Of a stretch of DNA of 64,000 bases, positions 23,700-32,759 are shown piece by piece (the first letter of the stretch is position 1; each line of letters opens with the position of its first letter). Below the pieces are notes generated by a model, which was not told where the DNA came from, did not search any database, and was given only the letters and a program-made list of their open reading frames with translations. The stretch is taken from positions 1 through 64,000 of the forward strand of contig JAHHGS010000022.1 of NCBI GenBank assembly GCA_019359715.1, written 5' to 3'. Position numbers and translations under genes: made by a program. The DNA comes from Aphanocapsa sp. GSE-SYN-MK-11-07L (GTDB lineage Bacteria > Cyanobacteriota > Cyanobacteriia > Thermosynechococcales > Thermosynechococcaceae).

Positions 23700-24881
23700 A
23701 TGCCTTACGAATCTCTAAATTTATCCACTCGCGCTCCTGTTCTCTCTTGGGCAGGGCATGAGTTAGGACATGATGAAGCCCGGATGGCGCGGAATGTGGC
23801 CTCACTGCCGTTTGTGTTTAAGCACGTTTCGCTGATGCCAGATGTGCATTTGGGCAAGGGCGCATTGGTCGGTTCTGTCATCGCAACCGAGGATGCGATT
23901 ATTCCAGCCGCGATCGGGGTAGACATTGGCTGCGGCATGGCTGCGATCAAAACTCCCTATGGAGCATCCCAGCTAGACGGCAAGCTGAAGCAAATCCGGT
24001 TAGAAATTGAAGCCGTGATTCCGACTGGCTTTAACGACAACAAAGCGATCGCAAAGACCGTGACCAACTGGCAGGGCTGGCAGCAGTTCAAAGATTTGCA
24101 CTCCGGCGTCAAAGATCTAGAAGGCAAGGCAGCCAAGCAGATGGGTTCGCTCGGTGGCGGTAACCACTTTATTGAGGTTTGCCTAGACGCTGAAGATCAG
24201 GTGTGGCTGATGCTGCACTCTGGTTCTCGCCATATTGGCAACGCTCTGGCCCAACGGCACATTGAGACGGCTAAGGGGTTAGCCAAACTGGCAGCGGAAA
24301 AACTGCCCGACCCTGACTTAGCTTACTTTGTCCAGGGAACCGCCGAGTTTGATGCCTACTGGCGTGACCTGCAATGGGCCCAAGGCTACGCCCTCTACAA
24401 CCGAGTCGTGATGATGACTCGACTCCAGCGGATCATTGAGCGCCACTTGGCCGGAGGCAAGCCGATGAAGCCGTTGCTGGAGGTGAACTGCCACCACAAC
24501 TACGCCGAGCGCGAAGTTCATTTTGGCGAAGAAGTTTACGTCACCCGCAAGGGGGCGGTACGGGCCCGCGAAACGGACTATGGCATTATTCCCGGCAGCA
24601 TGGGTGCAAAGTCATTCATTGTGAAAGGAAAGGGCAATGCTGACAGCTATTGTTCTTGCTCTCATGGAGCTGGACGGCTGATGTCTCGCAACAAGGCGAA
24701 GCTCAGCTTCAGCTTGGATGACTTGATTCAGCAAACTGCCGGAGTAGAATGCCGCAAAGATGCTGGAGTAATCGATGAGATCCCTGGTGCCTACAAGCCG
24801 ATCGCCCAAGTCATGGCCAACCAAGCTGATTTGGTTGAAGTGGTTGCCACTCTAAAGCAAGTGATTTGCGTCAAAGGCTAA
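23700..24881 (+). CDS. rtcB: RNA-splicing/repair ligase RtcB
   Basis: 393 residues, the shorter RtcB class. RtcB joins 2',3'-cyclic phosphate and 5'-OH RNA ends, using GTP and Mn2+, and is the tRNA-splicing ligase of archaea and animals. Visible motifs: LMPDVHLGKGALVGSVI, the metal Cys in DIGCGM (about 75-80), GSLGGGNHFIEVC, LHSGSRHIG, EVNCHHNYAERE, GIIPGSMG and the GTP-linked His in CSHGAGR. It lies directly after the tRNA array with AAGGA upstream, probably on the same transcript, which suggests that it repairs tRNAs from the array. Confidence 0.95.
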   Translation: MPYESLNLSTRAPVLSWAGHELGHDEARMARNVASLPFVFKHVSLMPDVHLGKGALVGSVIATEDAIIPAAIGVDIGCGMAAIKTPYGASQLDGKLKQIRLEIEAVIPTGFNDNKAIAKTVTNWQGWQQFKDLHSGVKDLEGKAAKQMGSLGGGNHFIEVCLDAEDQVWLMLHSGSRHIGNALAQRHIETAKGLAKLAAEKLPDPDLAYFVQGTAEFDAYWRDLQWAQGYALYNRVVMMTRLQRIIERHLAGGKPMKPLLEVNCHHNYAEREVHFGEEVYVTRKGAVRARETDYGIIPGSMGAKSFIVKGKGNADSYCSCSHGAGRLMSRNKAKLSFSLDDLIQQTAGVECRKDAGVIDEIPGAYKPIAQVMANQADLVEVVATLKQVICVKG

Positions 24882-24887
24882 GTGATC

Positions 24888-24911
24888 GGAAGGAGGGCTG
24901 ACTCTCCTTCC
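24888..24911 (+). terminator. Hairpin after rtcB
   Basis: GGAAGGAG (24888-24895) pairs with CTCCTTCC (24904-24911). There is no T-run, so this is at best a weak terminator. Confidence 0.4.
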
Positions 24912-25242
24912 TGCTAGCTCTAGGCGTTGTCTTCCAAACTCGCGGTGCTCAAGTCTCGTTGATCGCGAGTTGATTAAAATGTTTGTCTTTTGCATTTCCT
25001 ATCCGCCGCACTGTTCACCAGCAAGCTGTACGTTTGTGTCGGGACAGAAAGTTGCCACTAGTCTTGTTCAAAATGTAAGTCAATGATATCGAAGATTGTT
25101 TGTCTCGGCGGTGATGGTCTTCGGCTCGACTGAGCGCTCGCCGAACGTCCTGTCCCCTTCGGCCCAGCTCAGGGGCCATTTGGAATCTGGCCCCTGAGCC
25201 GGGCCGAAGGGGTCAACCATCCCACCTCAACAAACCTGGCTT
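24912..25242. other. Gene-free region with a long palindrome
   Basis: About 330 bases without a convincing ORF. The main content is the 25-bp inverted repeat at 25154-25212, preceded by a TTCGGCTCGACTGAGCG-type stretch related to the insert in the MITE at 21369. It marks the right border of the tRNA-RtcB module. Confidence 0.5.
25154..25212. repeat. 25-bp inverted repeat, GC-rich
   Basis: The left arm CCCCTTCGGCCCAGCTCAGG(GGCCA) and the right arm (TGGCC)CCTGAGCCGGGCCGAAGGGG pair over 25 positions with a single mismatch and a 9-base loop. It would form a very stable cruciform or RNA hairpin. It resembles short palindromic repeats common in cyanobacteria. Confidence 0.75.
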
Positions 25243-25443
25243 TCATCCCACACCAATCTGCAAATGATATGGTGTGGGGATTCCCGCCGAACTAGCTAAT
25301 TTTGCCTGAATCTGGGGCGATAGAGATCGCCCTGGGTGAAGCTTTTGAAACCCTCCACAAAGCCAAAGGAGGGGGAGTAGTGTGAGGAGCATTAGCACTG
25401 CATGGCCTGCGGCGCTGACTGTCGATTGCATTAGTTTTTCCAT
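25243..25443 (-). CDS. Small hypothetical membrane protein
   Basis: 66 residues from the ATG at 25443, chosen because AGGAAGG lies 7 bases upstream; an earlier in-frame ATG would give 95. One hydrophobic helix (HAVLMLLTLLPLLWLCGGF, about 16-34) suggests a single membrane span. No family is recognised, so it could be spurious. Confidence 0.4.
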   Translation of the reverse strand: MEKLMQSTVSAAGHAVLMLLTLLPLLWLCGGFQKLHPGRSLSPQIQAKLASSAGIPTPYHLQIGVG

Positions 25444-25532
25444 TGCTTTACCTTCCTGCTCAAGACAACGACCTTTGATCCTGCTGACTTGATTCTCGGT
25501 TAATCGGCAATCGCGCTCAGTGCTGGGCATCC

Positions 25533-25570
25533 GCCGATTGGGTGATCTTTATTACCAGATCACAATCGGC
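25533..25570 (-). terminator. Hairpin after the zinc-ribbon gene
   Basis: GCCGATT(GG)GTGATCT pairs with AGATCACAATCGGC, 14 bp with a two-base bulge. It lies downstream of the minus-strand gene ending at 25643. Confidence 0.5.
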
Positions 25571-25642
25571 AGGATAAATCTTGCTGCTTTAGCTGATCGT
25601 TTTGGAAGATCGATGATCAGTGCCGCCCACAAAAAAGCTGAC

Positions 25643-26209
25643 TTAGTTAGGCGATCGCCAGCGCAAACAGGGCTTATTGGCATCGCGACGCTCTTGACTG
25701 TACTCTAAGCCAAAGTCAAGAAAATCATCGGCAGACGCTAGAGATTTAAAGTTGTTAAATTTAATTGTCCGGTTGCCTTTTCTGTTGCTAATTTCTGACC
25801 TCAGATTGGTTGGATCGCCGCCCAAAAACTTAAAGGCAGCCTCTGGTGTCATCCATCTTGGCGCATCTGGATTGGTTGGAATCGCCTCTTCTAGATTGGC
25901 CAACCGCTGGTTAAGCGACTGCATAAACTTGCCGGGCTGCGATCGCCGCTGTTTGCCAGATTCAATCAACTGCGAGAACCATCTTTGCGCAGAAGTAAAG
26001 CCGTAGCTAATCGTCCGCCCAACAATCCGCAGCAGCTTTTGGATCAAACCACCCAACCCTGCTTGAGGGGGAGCAGCAGATCTGGCATCGACATTAGCAG
26101 AAACTTTGGCCGGGCCAGAAGACCAACCACATTTGGCGCAAACTTGCCGTCCAGACTTGAGGGGCGCTCCCATCTTACTGGAGCACTGCGGACAGGTATC
26201 AACCAACAT
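25643..26209 (-). CDS. Hypothetical protein with N-terminal zinc ribbon
   Basis: 188 residues. CPQCSSKMG...CAKCG (Cys 6, 9, 24 and 27) is a four-cysteine zinc ribbon. It is followed by a low-complexity linker, a helical middle, and a C-terminal MTPEAAFKFLGGDPTNLRSEISNRKGNRTIKFNNFKSL block that resembles a winged-helix or excisionase-like DNA-binding surface, though I cannot name it. It is divergent from glyK, 90 bases away. Confidence 0.6.
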   Translation of the reverse strand: MLVDTCPQCSSKMGAPLKSGRQVCAKCGWSSGPAKVSANVDARSAAPPQAGLGGLIQKLLRIVGRTISYGFTSAQRWFSQLIESGKQRRSQPGKFMQSLNQRLANLEEAIPTNPDAPRWMTPEAAFKFLGGDPTNLRSEISNRKGNRTIKFNNFKSLASADDFLDFGLEYSQERRDANKPCLRWRSPN

Positions 26210-26299
26210 GGCAAGACATCCAGAACAAAAGTTGACGTAATTTTAATATAAGCGTTACCTAACGGGTCGCCGACAAATGCTGCAATAAAATTAATCGTT

Positions 26300-27346
26300 A
26301 TGGGTAAAGCAGTCATCAGCATCTTGCAGGGTTTAGCGCAGGGACAGGCGTTAAGTGTAGTTGCACAGATCTATCTTGAGACAGAGATGTTGGCGGATGC
26401 TGAGCGGGCGATCGCCTTTAATCTCAGGCCAGATAATGCTGCCGCAGTTGTAGAACGGCGAGCACAAACCTTGCCCCTAATCTATCTCTCGGTGCAAGAA
26501 TTTTGGCTTTCTGAGCAACCGGAAGCGGTGCTTGACCTGCTGTGGCATGTCTGGCTTCCGTTGGCACTAGCGCTGATTGATAAGCGGCAGGCACAAACCC
26601 GACCGCTGATTCAGGGAATGGTTGGCAGTCAGGGTGCGGGCAAAACTACCCTCACTCGACTGCTCCGCATGATGCTGTCGCAGTTGGGCTATCCAGCGAT
26701 TAACCTTTCTTTGGACGATTTTTACAAAACTTACGCCGAGCGGCAAGAGCTTCAACAAGCCGATCCGCGCTTGGTTTGGCGCGGGCCACCCGGCACCCAC
26801 GATTTAGATTTAGCAATTAGCGTTTTGGAGCAATTGCGGCAGTCCAATTCAATCAGCGTCAGTCTTCCCCGCTTTGATAAGAGTGCCTATGGGGGAGTAG
26901 GCGATCGCCGCCCTGACTCAGAGCAGGTAAGCGGGATTGAAATTGTGTTGTTTGAAGGCTGGTTTGTCGGGGCGCGCCCGATTGATCCAGAGCAATTTGC
27001 AACGGCTCCGCCGCCGATCAACTCTGAGCAAGATCGCAACTTTGCCAGCGACATAAATACTCGCCTAAAGGATTATTTGCCGCTTTGGCAGCAGCTAGAC
27101 GGACTAATTGTGCTTGATTTGGTAGACTATCGGCTCAGTCAAGCTTGGCGACAGCAGGCAGAACACGCGGCGATCGCCGCTGGACAAGCAGGCATGAGCG
27201 ATCAGGCGATCCGTCAGTTTGTCGAGTATTTTTGGCGATCGTTGCACCCGCAGTTGTTTATCAAACCCCTAACTCAAGACCCAACCGTTGATTTGGTGAT
27301 TGAGATTCAGCCCAATCATCAGCCCGGCAGAGTTTATCGCAGTTAA
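26300..27346 (+). CDS. glyK: D-glycerate 3-kinase
   Basis: 348 residues. The plant/cyanobacterial type (GLYK) makes 3-phosphoglycerate and closes the photorespiratory C2 cycle. The P-loop GSQGAGKTTLT lies at about residue 110, followed by LSLDDFYKTYAERQEL, the RGPPGTHD motif and LPRFDKSAYGGVGDR. VLFEGWFVGAR and a C-terminal Arg-rich helix pair complete the kinase fold. Its last 4 bases overlap the end of the convergent PP2C gene. Confidence 0.93.
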   Translation: MGKAVISILQGLAQGQALSVVAQIYLETEMLADAERAIAFNLRPDNAAAVVERRAQTLPLIYLSVQEFWLSEQPEAVLDLLWHVWLPLALALIDKRQAQTRPLIQGMVGSQGAGKTTLTRLLRMMLSQLGYPAINLSLDDFYKTYAERQELQQADPRLVWRGPPGTHDLDLAISVLEQLRQSNSISVSLPRFDKSAYGGVGDRRPDSEQVSGIEIVLFEGWFVGARPIDPEQFATAPPPINSEQDRNFASDINTRLKDYLPLWQQLDGLIVLDLVDYRLSQAWRQQAEHAAIAAGQAGMSDQAIRQFVEYFWRSLHPQLFIKPLTQDPTVDLVIEIQPNHQPGRVYRS

Positions 27347-29691
27347 GGATCGGCACAAGCTCCCCGCTGCTGTGGATTCAAATTTTTGATCGGTACGGCA
27401 AACGTGCTGACCTGCTTGGCGTTTGCCCAACCACTTTGACCCGATGCCAAGGCAAGCGACTTGTTCAGCGGGGGCTGGAGGGTAATCGCATCGCTGTTAC
27501 TGGCAGTGGAGCAAACTTGAAACTGCACCCACGTTTGGGCGGGAGAGGCTGAGGTTTGGACAGTTTGCACCTGCAGAATTCCCCCACTCACAATCACTTG
27601 ATTAGAAGTGGCATTCAGACTGGGGCGATCGCTCAATTGACCGATCTGTTCGGCTTTGATTTGGAAAAAGTTTCCGATTTCTAGATTTTCTGGAGGTGTA
27701 GAAACGGCGAGGGAAGGGCTAACTTCCAGCGCTGGCATCGGTGAGGTAATCGGTTCTGGAGCAATCTCAAGCGGAGGCTTAGGTGAAAGCAGCAGGTAGA
27801 GTGCAGTCCCTAACAATCCTAATAAGACAAGTAAGAAAAAAGGGCGGCTGACGGTGGGCGATCGCTTCACAGTCATTTCCTTCACCGTCATTTCACTGAT
27901 TGGATCACGAACTGGATCAGTGATTGGATCAGTCACAACCTTGAGAGTTGGACTTTGAATCGCTGCTGGCGCTTCTGGTTCAGCCAGGGGATGAAATTCT
28001 GGCTGCGGCTGGGTAAGTGGGATATCTGAGGAAGCAACGACAGCTCCTTCCGGTTCTCCGACTAAACGACAGTGCACCAGACCAATCGTGACATTGTCAT
28101 GACCATTTTTGAGATTCGCCAGTTCGATCAGGCGTCGACCTGCGGCTGACAGCGCAACAGTCCCCTCCAGCACCGGCAGCAGTTCAGCCTGCCAAAGCTC
28201 TTCAACCCGATCGTAGTCGCTGAGTCCATCTGAACAGAGCAGAAACAGGCAATCCTGGTCTAAAATCAACCGCTGAATATTCGGATACAAGCCACCAGAA
28301 TCAACCATTCCTAAGGCCTGAATCAGCGAACCGGCGATCGGATGTTCAGCCACGTCTCGATAAAGGGCATAGCCTAGACGCACTTCTCTGGACGCAACAT
28401 CGTCATCCAGGGTGACTTGATAGCAACCGTAGCGAGTAACTAAGTAAGCACGGCTATCCCCAACGTGGGCCAGATACATTTGGTGATTGTTGGTGAGTCC
28501 TGTCACCAGCGTTGTGCCCATCCGCTGGCGCTCTTGGCGATGTTCGTTCTCGTTGCGCTGAAAAATCAGCGAATTGGCAGTCAGGATGGCAGTTTCTAGG
28601 GTTGAAATAATTTGATTATGAGTCAAGTTTTTCGGCAGCGGCGCTAAATAAGACTCTAAAGTTGCAATTGCCAGTCCAGACGCAACGTCTCCGCCATCAT
28701 GCCCCCCGACGCCATCACAAATAATCGTAATGCTCTGAGCCGCATTGGTCATGTGAGTACCACTAGACGGAAAACAGGCATCTTCATTCCGTTTGCGGTT
28801 GGGCCCCTGATCGGTATAGGTAACGCTACTAAAACGGTAGCTAAGGGGAGCAGTCAGGGCAAGCTTACCCGCCGCTAGCAAGTTGAGCCATTGGTCTAAT
28901 TGCTGAATCACAGCTTCCGATGACTGGATGGTGCCAGAAATCATCCGCTGACAAAGTTCTTCTAGGGGTGAGGCCAAGGCTGGTTCAACCTCTGGCACCC
29001 ACTGCAACCACAGTTGACCTAAACTGGCTAGGCTGGGTTCTGCCAGCCCGATTTGATCTGCACTTTCATCCAGAGTGACTTCTAGCAAACGCAAGATTGG
29101 CCCTTCTACCCTGAGCAGATGAGGTTGAAGTAAGCTGGTGGCGACTCTTTCCAGACTGAAGGGCTGCCAAAGGTTGGCCATTTGCCACAGCCAGTTAATT
29201 TGGCGCAGTGGATTGGCTTTTCCCCAGACTTGCAGGAGGGGAACAGCAGTGCCAACCCTGCCAGAGGCGGCAGTAATTTGCGGGTCAAAATACTGACCCT
29301 TCAGATCACCGGAGCCTAAAGGAGCCTGCTCTAGCAGCAAAAAGGGTTCGGCCTGCTCTGATAGGTTAGCCGTAATTTCTGATGAGACGATCGCAAACAG
29401 TTGCGGCAGATGAAGGCGGTAGGCAAACAAACGCAGGTAAGGCAGCGCAGCGTCGGGTAAGCTGGTTGGACTCCGCAGCAGTAAGCCGGGTTGCGTATCG
29501 AGTACAACTTTACTGCCTCGCACCAAAAAGCGATCGCCGAGAATTAATTGCAGATCATCGGCTCTAAACTCACCCACCACCCACAGATACCGCTTGGCTA
29601 GCCAAGTATTGCACTGTAGACAAACCGCCTCTGTCTCCAAATTAGGAGCAAAGCAGTTGGGGCAGTAAAGTGTTGCCGGAGAAGAGTCCAT
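27343..29691 (-). CDS. PP2C-type Ser/Thr phosphatase with zinc-ribbon N-terminus
   Basis: 782 residues from the ATG at 29691. Order: a four-Cys ribbon (CPNC...CLQC), a large unknown region that resembles a degenerate kinase-like/FHA-less regulatory part, a PP2C domain (about 285-530) with GPNRKRNEDA, CDGVGGHDGGDVAS, LAHVGDSRAYL, CSDGLSD and GHDNVTIGLV, a Pro-rich linker, one membrane helix (about 620-645, FFLLVLLGLLGTALYLLLS), and a C-terminal exported part. Metal ligands of PP2C are present. Such proteins counteract Ser/Thr kinases like those at 33837 and 62097; specific partners are unknown. Confidence 0.9.
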   Translation of the reverse strand: MDSSPATLYCPNCFAPNLETEAVCLQCNTWLAKRYLWVVGEFRADDLQLILGDRFLVRGSKVVLDTQPGLLLRSPTSLPDAALPYLRLFAYRLHLPQLFAIVSSEITANLSEQAEPFLLLEQAPLGSGDLKGQYFDPQITAASGRVGTAVPLLQVWGKANPLRQINWLWQMANLWQPFSLERVATSLLQPHLLRVEGPILRLLEVTLDESADQIGLAEPSLASLGQLWLQWVPEVEPALASPLEELCQRMISGTIQSSEAVIQQLDQWLNLLAAGKLALTAPLSYRFSSVTYTDQGPNRKRNEDACFPSSGTHMTNAAQSITIICDGVGGHDGGDVASGLAIATLESYLAPLPKNLTHNQIISTLETAILTANSLIFQRNENEHRQERQRMGTTLVTGLTNNHQMYLAHVGDSRAYLVTRYGCYQVTLDDDVASREVRLGYALYRDVAEHPIAGSLIQALGMVDSGGLYPNIQRLILDQDCLFLLCSDGLSDYDRVEELWQAELLPVLEGTVALSAAGRRLIELANLKNGHDNVTIGLVHCRLVGEPEGAVVASSDIPLTQPQPEFHPLAEPEAPAAIQSPTLKVVTDPITDPVRDPISEMTVKEMTVKRSPTVSRPFFLLVLLGLLGTALYLLLSPKPPLEIAPEPITSPMPALEVSPSLAVSTPPENLEIGNFFQIKAEQIGQLSDRPSLNATSNQVIVSGGILQVQTVQTSASPAQTWVQFQVCSTASNSDAITLQPPLNKSLALASGQSGWANAKQVSTFAVPIKNLNPQQRGACADP

Positions 29692-29869
29692 GAAGCTTGC
29701 TAAGGGCAATTGGAAACCATCAACACGCCTCCCAACAGCAATTGAACCGTTGGGATTCCTATAGTGTCACACAATACCAGAGTCAGATTGTAATTGCCTG
29801 ATCAGTTGCTCTACCGCGATCGCTCGAATCATTTAGAGTGAAAAGGAACTATCAATTTTTAGACCCAGT

Positions 29870-31483
29870 GTGACTGTTGACGTTTTCTCGGCTGAACGGT
29901 GCCTATTTAAGCCAGCTCAGGTCGCTGCAGACCCAATCCCAACCATTTTTGCCTTTCCGAATGATTACAGCGTCGGCATTACCAGTTTAGGCTATCAGGT
30001 CGTTTGGGCTTTGTTGGCCCGTCACCCGGATTTGCAGGTCAGCCGGCTGTTTACAAATCTGCAAGAACCTTTACCGCGATCGCCAGAGCTACTCGGGTTT
30101 TCTTTGTCTTGGGAACTGGACTACGCCAATATTTTGGATTTGTTAGAGTCTCTGGGCATTCCGCTTTGGGCCAGCGATCGCCACTCTGGTGCCTACCCAC
30201 TTGTGTTTGGCGGCGGGCCAGTGCTAACGGCGAATCCAGAGCCTTTAGCTGAGTTTTTTGACGTGATTTTACTGGGGGATGGCGAAACCCTCCTGACTGA
30301 TTTTATTGCCGCCTATCAAACGGCTCGTCATGCCGATCGGGAAGCCCAACTGTTGGCCCTTTCGCAAGTCCCCGGTCTATACGTCCCTAGTCTGTACCAG
30401 GTCAGTTACACTAGCCCAGCGGGAGCGATCGCTGCGATTACTCCAACTCGCCCAGATGTGCCTGCCACCGTTAACAAACAAACCTACCGAGGCAATACGC
30501 TCGCTGCCTCAACTGTGGTGACAGAACACGCGGCTTGGCCAAATATCTACATGGTCGAAGTGGTTCGGAGTTGCCCAGAGATGTGTCGGTTTTGCCTGGC
30601 CAGCTATCTGACGCTCCCTTTCCGTACCCCTAGCCTGACTGAAACGCTGATTCCCGCGATCGAGCGGGGATTAGCCGTTACCGATCGAATCGGGCTGCTG
30701 GGAGCCTCTGTCACGCAGCATCCAGAGTTTGAGCAGTTGCTAGATTATTTCAGTCAGCCGCAGTTAGAGCAGGTGCGGCTCAGCATTGCTTCAGTGCGAA
30801 CCAGCACGGTCACGGTCAAACTAGCTCAAATCCTCTCTCAGCGGGGAACTCAATCGCTGACGATCGCGATCGAAAGCGGCTCTGAACACCTGCGGCAAAT
30901 TGTCAACAAAAAGCTAGATCAGGATCAAATTTTGGCGGCAGCCATCAATGCCAAAGCGGGCGGACTAAAAGGGATCAAGTTTTACGGCATGGCCGGCATT
31001 CCTGGCGAAACCGAAGCTGACTTGCAGGCGACGGTTGACCTAATGCGAGAGCTAAAGCGGCAAGTGCCAGGGCTAAAGCTGAGTCTGGGCTGTAGTACTT
31101 TTGTCCCGAAAGCGCACACGCCATTTCAGTGGTTTGGCGTTAACCCTCAGGCAGAGAAACGGCTGCAATTTCTGCAAAAGCACCTCCGCCCCCAAGGAAT
31201 TGATTTCCGCCCGGAAAGCTACAACTGGTCGGTGATTCAAGCCCTGATGGCCAGGGGCGATCGCCGCTTGAGCAGACTGTTAGAGCTAGCTCGCCACTAC
31301 GGCGATTCCTTGGGGAGCTATCGGCGGGCATTTAAGCAACTCAAAGGGCAACTGCCCAGCCTAGAATTCTACGTGCATGACGACTGGGATCAACAGCAAA
31401 TCCTGCCCTGGAGCCATCTCCAAGGCCCACTGCCACAGGAAACCCTGCAAAAGCATTTCCAATCGGCAACGGCGCTGTTCTAA
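29870..31483 (+). CDS. Radical SAM protein with B12-binding-like N-terminus
   Basis: 537 residues from a GTG. The N-terminal part (FPNDYSVGITSLGYQVVWALL; FGGGPVLTANPEPLAEFFDVILLGDGE) has the pattern seen in B12-binding radical SAM proteins. The 4Fe-4S cluster motif CPEMCRFC is at about residue 235, and LTIAIESGSEHLRQIVNKKL, GLKGIKFYGMAGIPGETEADL and LGCSTFVPKAHTPFQW complete the radical SAM barrel (TIGR03960-like group, from memory). The substrate is unknown. Upstream AAAAGGA is a plausible ribosome site. Confidence 0.88.
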   Translation: MTVDVFSAERCLFKPAQVAADPIPTIFAFPNDYSVGITSLGYQVVWALLARHPDLQVSRLFTNLQEPLPRSPELLGFSLSWELDYANILDLLESLGIPLWASDRHSGAYPLVFGGGPVLTANPEPLAEFFDVILLGDGETLLTDFIAAYQTARHADREAQLLALSQVPGLYVPSLYQVSYTSPAGAIAAITPTRPDVPATVNKQTYRGNTLAASTVVTEHAAWPNIYMVEVVRSCPEMCRFCLASYLTLPFRTPSLTETLIPAIERGLAVTDRIGLLGASVTQHPEFEQLLDYFSQPQLEQVRLSIASVRTSTVTVKLAQILSQRGTQSLTIAIESGSEHLRQIVNKKLDQDQILAAAINAKAGGLKGIKFYGMAGIPGETEADLQATVDLMRELKRQVPGLKLSLGCSTFVPKAHTPFQWFGVNPQAEKRLQFLQKHLRPQGIDFRPESYNWSVIQALMARGDRRLSRLLELARHYGDSLGSYRRAFKQLKGQLPSLEFYVHDDWDQQQILPWSHLQGPLPQETLQKHFQSATALF

Positions 31484-31621
31484 AGCCACCCCATTCTTAC
31501 CTGAATGCAAAGACCTGTCTAGCAAGTTCCTAAGGTTGGGAGAAAAGCTGCGATATTTGTGGCGAGTTAAAAACTTGATGCGGAGCGAACTGAAGAATCA
31601 AAATTCTGTTTAAAAGTCAGA

Positions 31622-31662
31622 AAGGGCATCGACGACTGGCCGTGTTTCGTCTCGACGCCCTT
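31622..31662. terminator. Imperfect hairpin between convergent genes
   Basis: AAGGGC and GCCCTT with partly paired interior (TCGACGA / TCGTCTCGA) form a hairpin in the 288-base gap between the convergent radical-SAM and DALR genes. There are no other features in that gap. Confidence 0.35.
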
Positions 31663-31771
31663 ACTGGTTCGCTCCTCACATAAATCAAGGATAACAAAGG
31701 ACTCGAAATATGTCACTCCTGCCGCCCAAACTTTACAAAAGTTGCATAAGCTCCCCCAGTTGGCGGTTCCG

Positions 31772-32677
31772 TCATAGCTCTAGGGGAAAATCCAGTCCCA
31801 GTAAGTCTCGCAGCCAAAACTGGATCACGGCATGGGTAGCCGCAACTAACCCTAGCCGAGCGATCGCCAATTCACTATTTTCTTTCACCTCTCCCCAAAT
31901 CCGGCAGTGACGATAAAAGCCCTCAAACCGATCGCACAAAAGCTGGATTTGGCGCTCGACAGCTTTAGGTGCAGGTGGCCAAGGTATTAAAATCACCGTC
32001 TGGTTATAGCTCGCCGCAATAGAGCTGTAGCGAACAGAGCCAGCCAGCCAGCCTGGAAACTCTAGAAGCTGCTGGAGCAGTAATTTCTCCTGAGGATGAA
32101 CAAGCCGCAGGTGCCCAGATGAGGTAAGCCAGGGCATGGCAGCAGGGGCGACAATTTGCCACAGCCGGGGGCTGTTGAGCGGATTCGGTTCGCTTAACTG
32201 CAACAGCTGATCGCGATCAGCCAAGCGCAACAGCGAACAGCAGCGAGCGTGGGCATATTGAAGCTTAAAAATCAGTTCCGGGCTAAGGGCGTTGGATAAT
32301 CCTGGATTCTCGTTTGCCACTAAAGGCTGAGATGTCAGCAGTTGGGGCGGCCTCTGGCTGACTTTTTGCAGCCAGTCCGCGATCGCTGCTTCAGTCAAGC
32401 GACAATCAATCCAGCCAGAGGCTTGAACACCATAGTCTGCGCTGCCAATGATCTGCTGGGCCAACTCAACGGCTGAATAGTCAGATTGGCTAGCCAGTTG
32501 GAGCGCTACCGCAGAGGCATAGCCCCAACCTGTACTCAACGGCATCGGCTGGATGGGAACTGCGATCGGTGGCTGAGCCGATAAGCCTAAATTTGCGATC
32601 CCAGCCGCTAGGCGATCGGCAAACTCTTGCAGCAGCGAAGCAGATTGAATCAGAACATATCTGGCTAAATCGGTCAC
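31772..32677 (-). CDS. DALR anticodon-binding-domain protein (ArgRS-tail-like)
   Basis: 301 residues. The C-terminal half matches the DALR anticodon-binding fold of arginyl-tRNA synthetase: FKLQYAHARCCSLLRLA (about residue 137) and LLLQQLLEFPGWLAGSVRYSSIAASYNQTV. The N-terminal half lacks any HIGH or KMSKS signature and so has no synthetase active site; the N-terminal PLSTGWGYASAVALQLA block resembles the ArgRS N-terminal Add1 region. Stand-alone copies are known in cyanobacteria, and their role is unknown. The start at 32677 is taken at ATG. Confidence 0.8.
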   Translation of the reverse strand: MTDLARYVLIQSASLLQEFADRLAAGIANLGLSAQPPIAVPIQPMPLSTGWGYASAVALQLASQSDYSAVELAQQIIGSADYGVQASGWIDCRLTEAAIADWLQKVSQRPPQLLTSQPLVANENPGLSNALSPELIFKLQYAHARCCSLLRLADRDQLLQLSEPNPLNSPRLWQIVAPAAMPWLTSSGHLRLVHPQEKLLLQQLLEFPGWLAGSVRYSSIAASYNQTVILIPWPPAPKAVERQIQLLCDRFEGFYRHCRIWGEVKENSELAIARLGLVAATHAVIQFWLRDLLGLDFPLEL

Positions 32678-32759
32678 AATTGAACTTGGATGATGCCAAT
32701 TTCGGCGATCGCTGACCTTCAGCCGATTGTGGTGTCGGCTACTCTGGCTGCTCCAAACT

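Noticed and set aside
23341-23718. A 125-codon frame across tRNA genes
   Set aside because: It runs through three tRNA-like genes and has no protein-like motifs.
9287-24881. Prophage
   Set aside because: No phage integrase, portal, terminase or tail gene was seen; the HNH gene alone is not enough.
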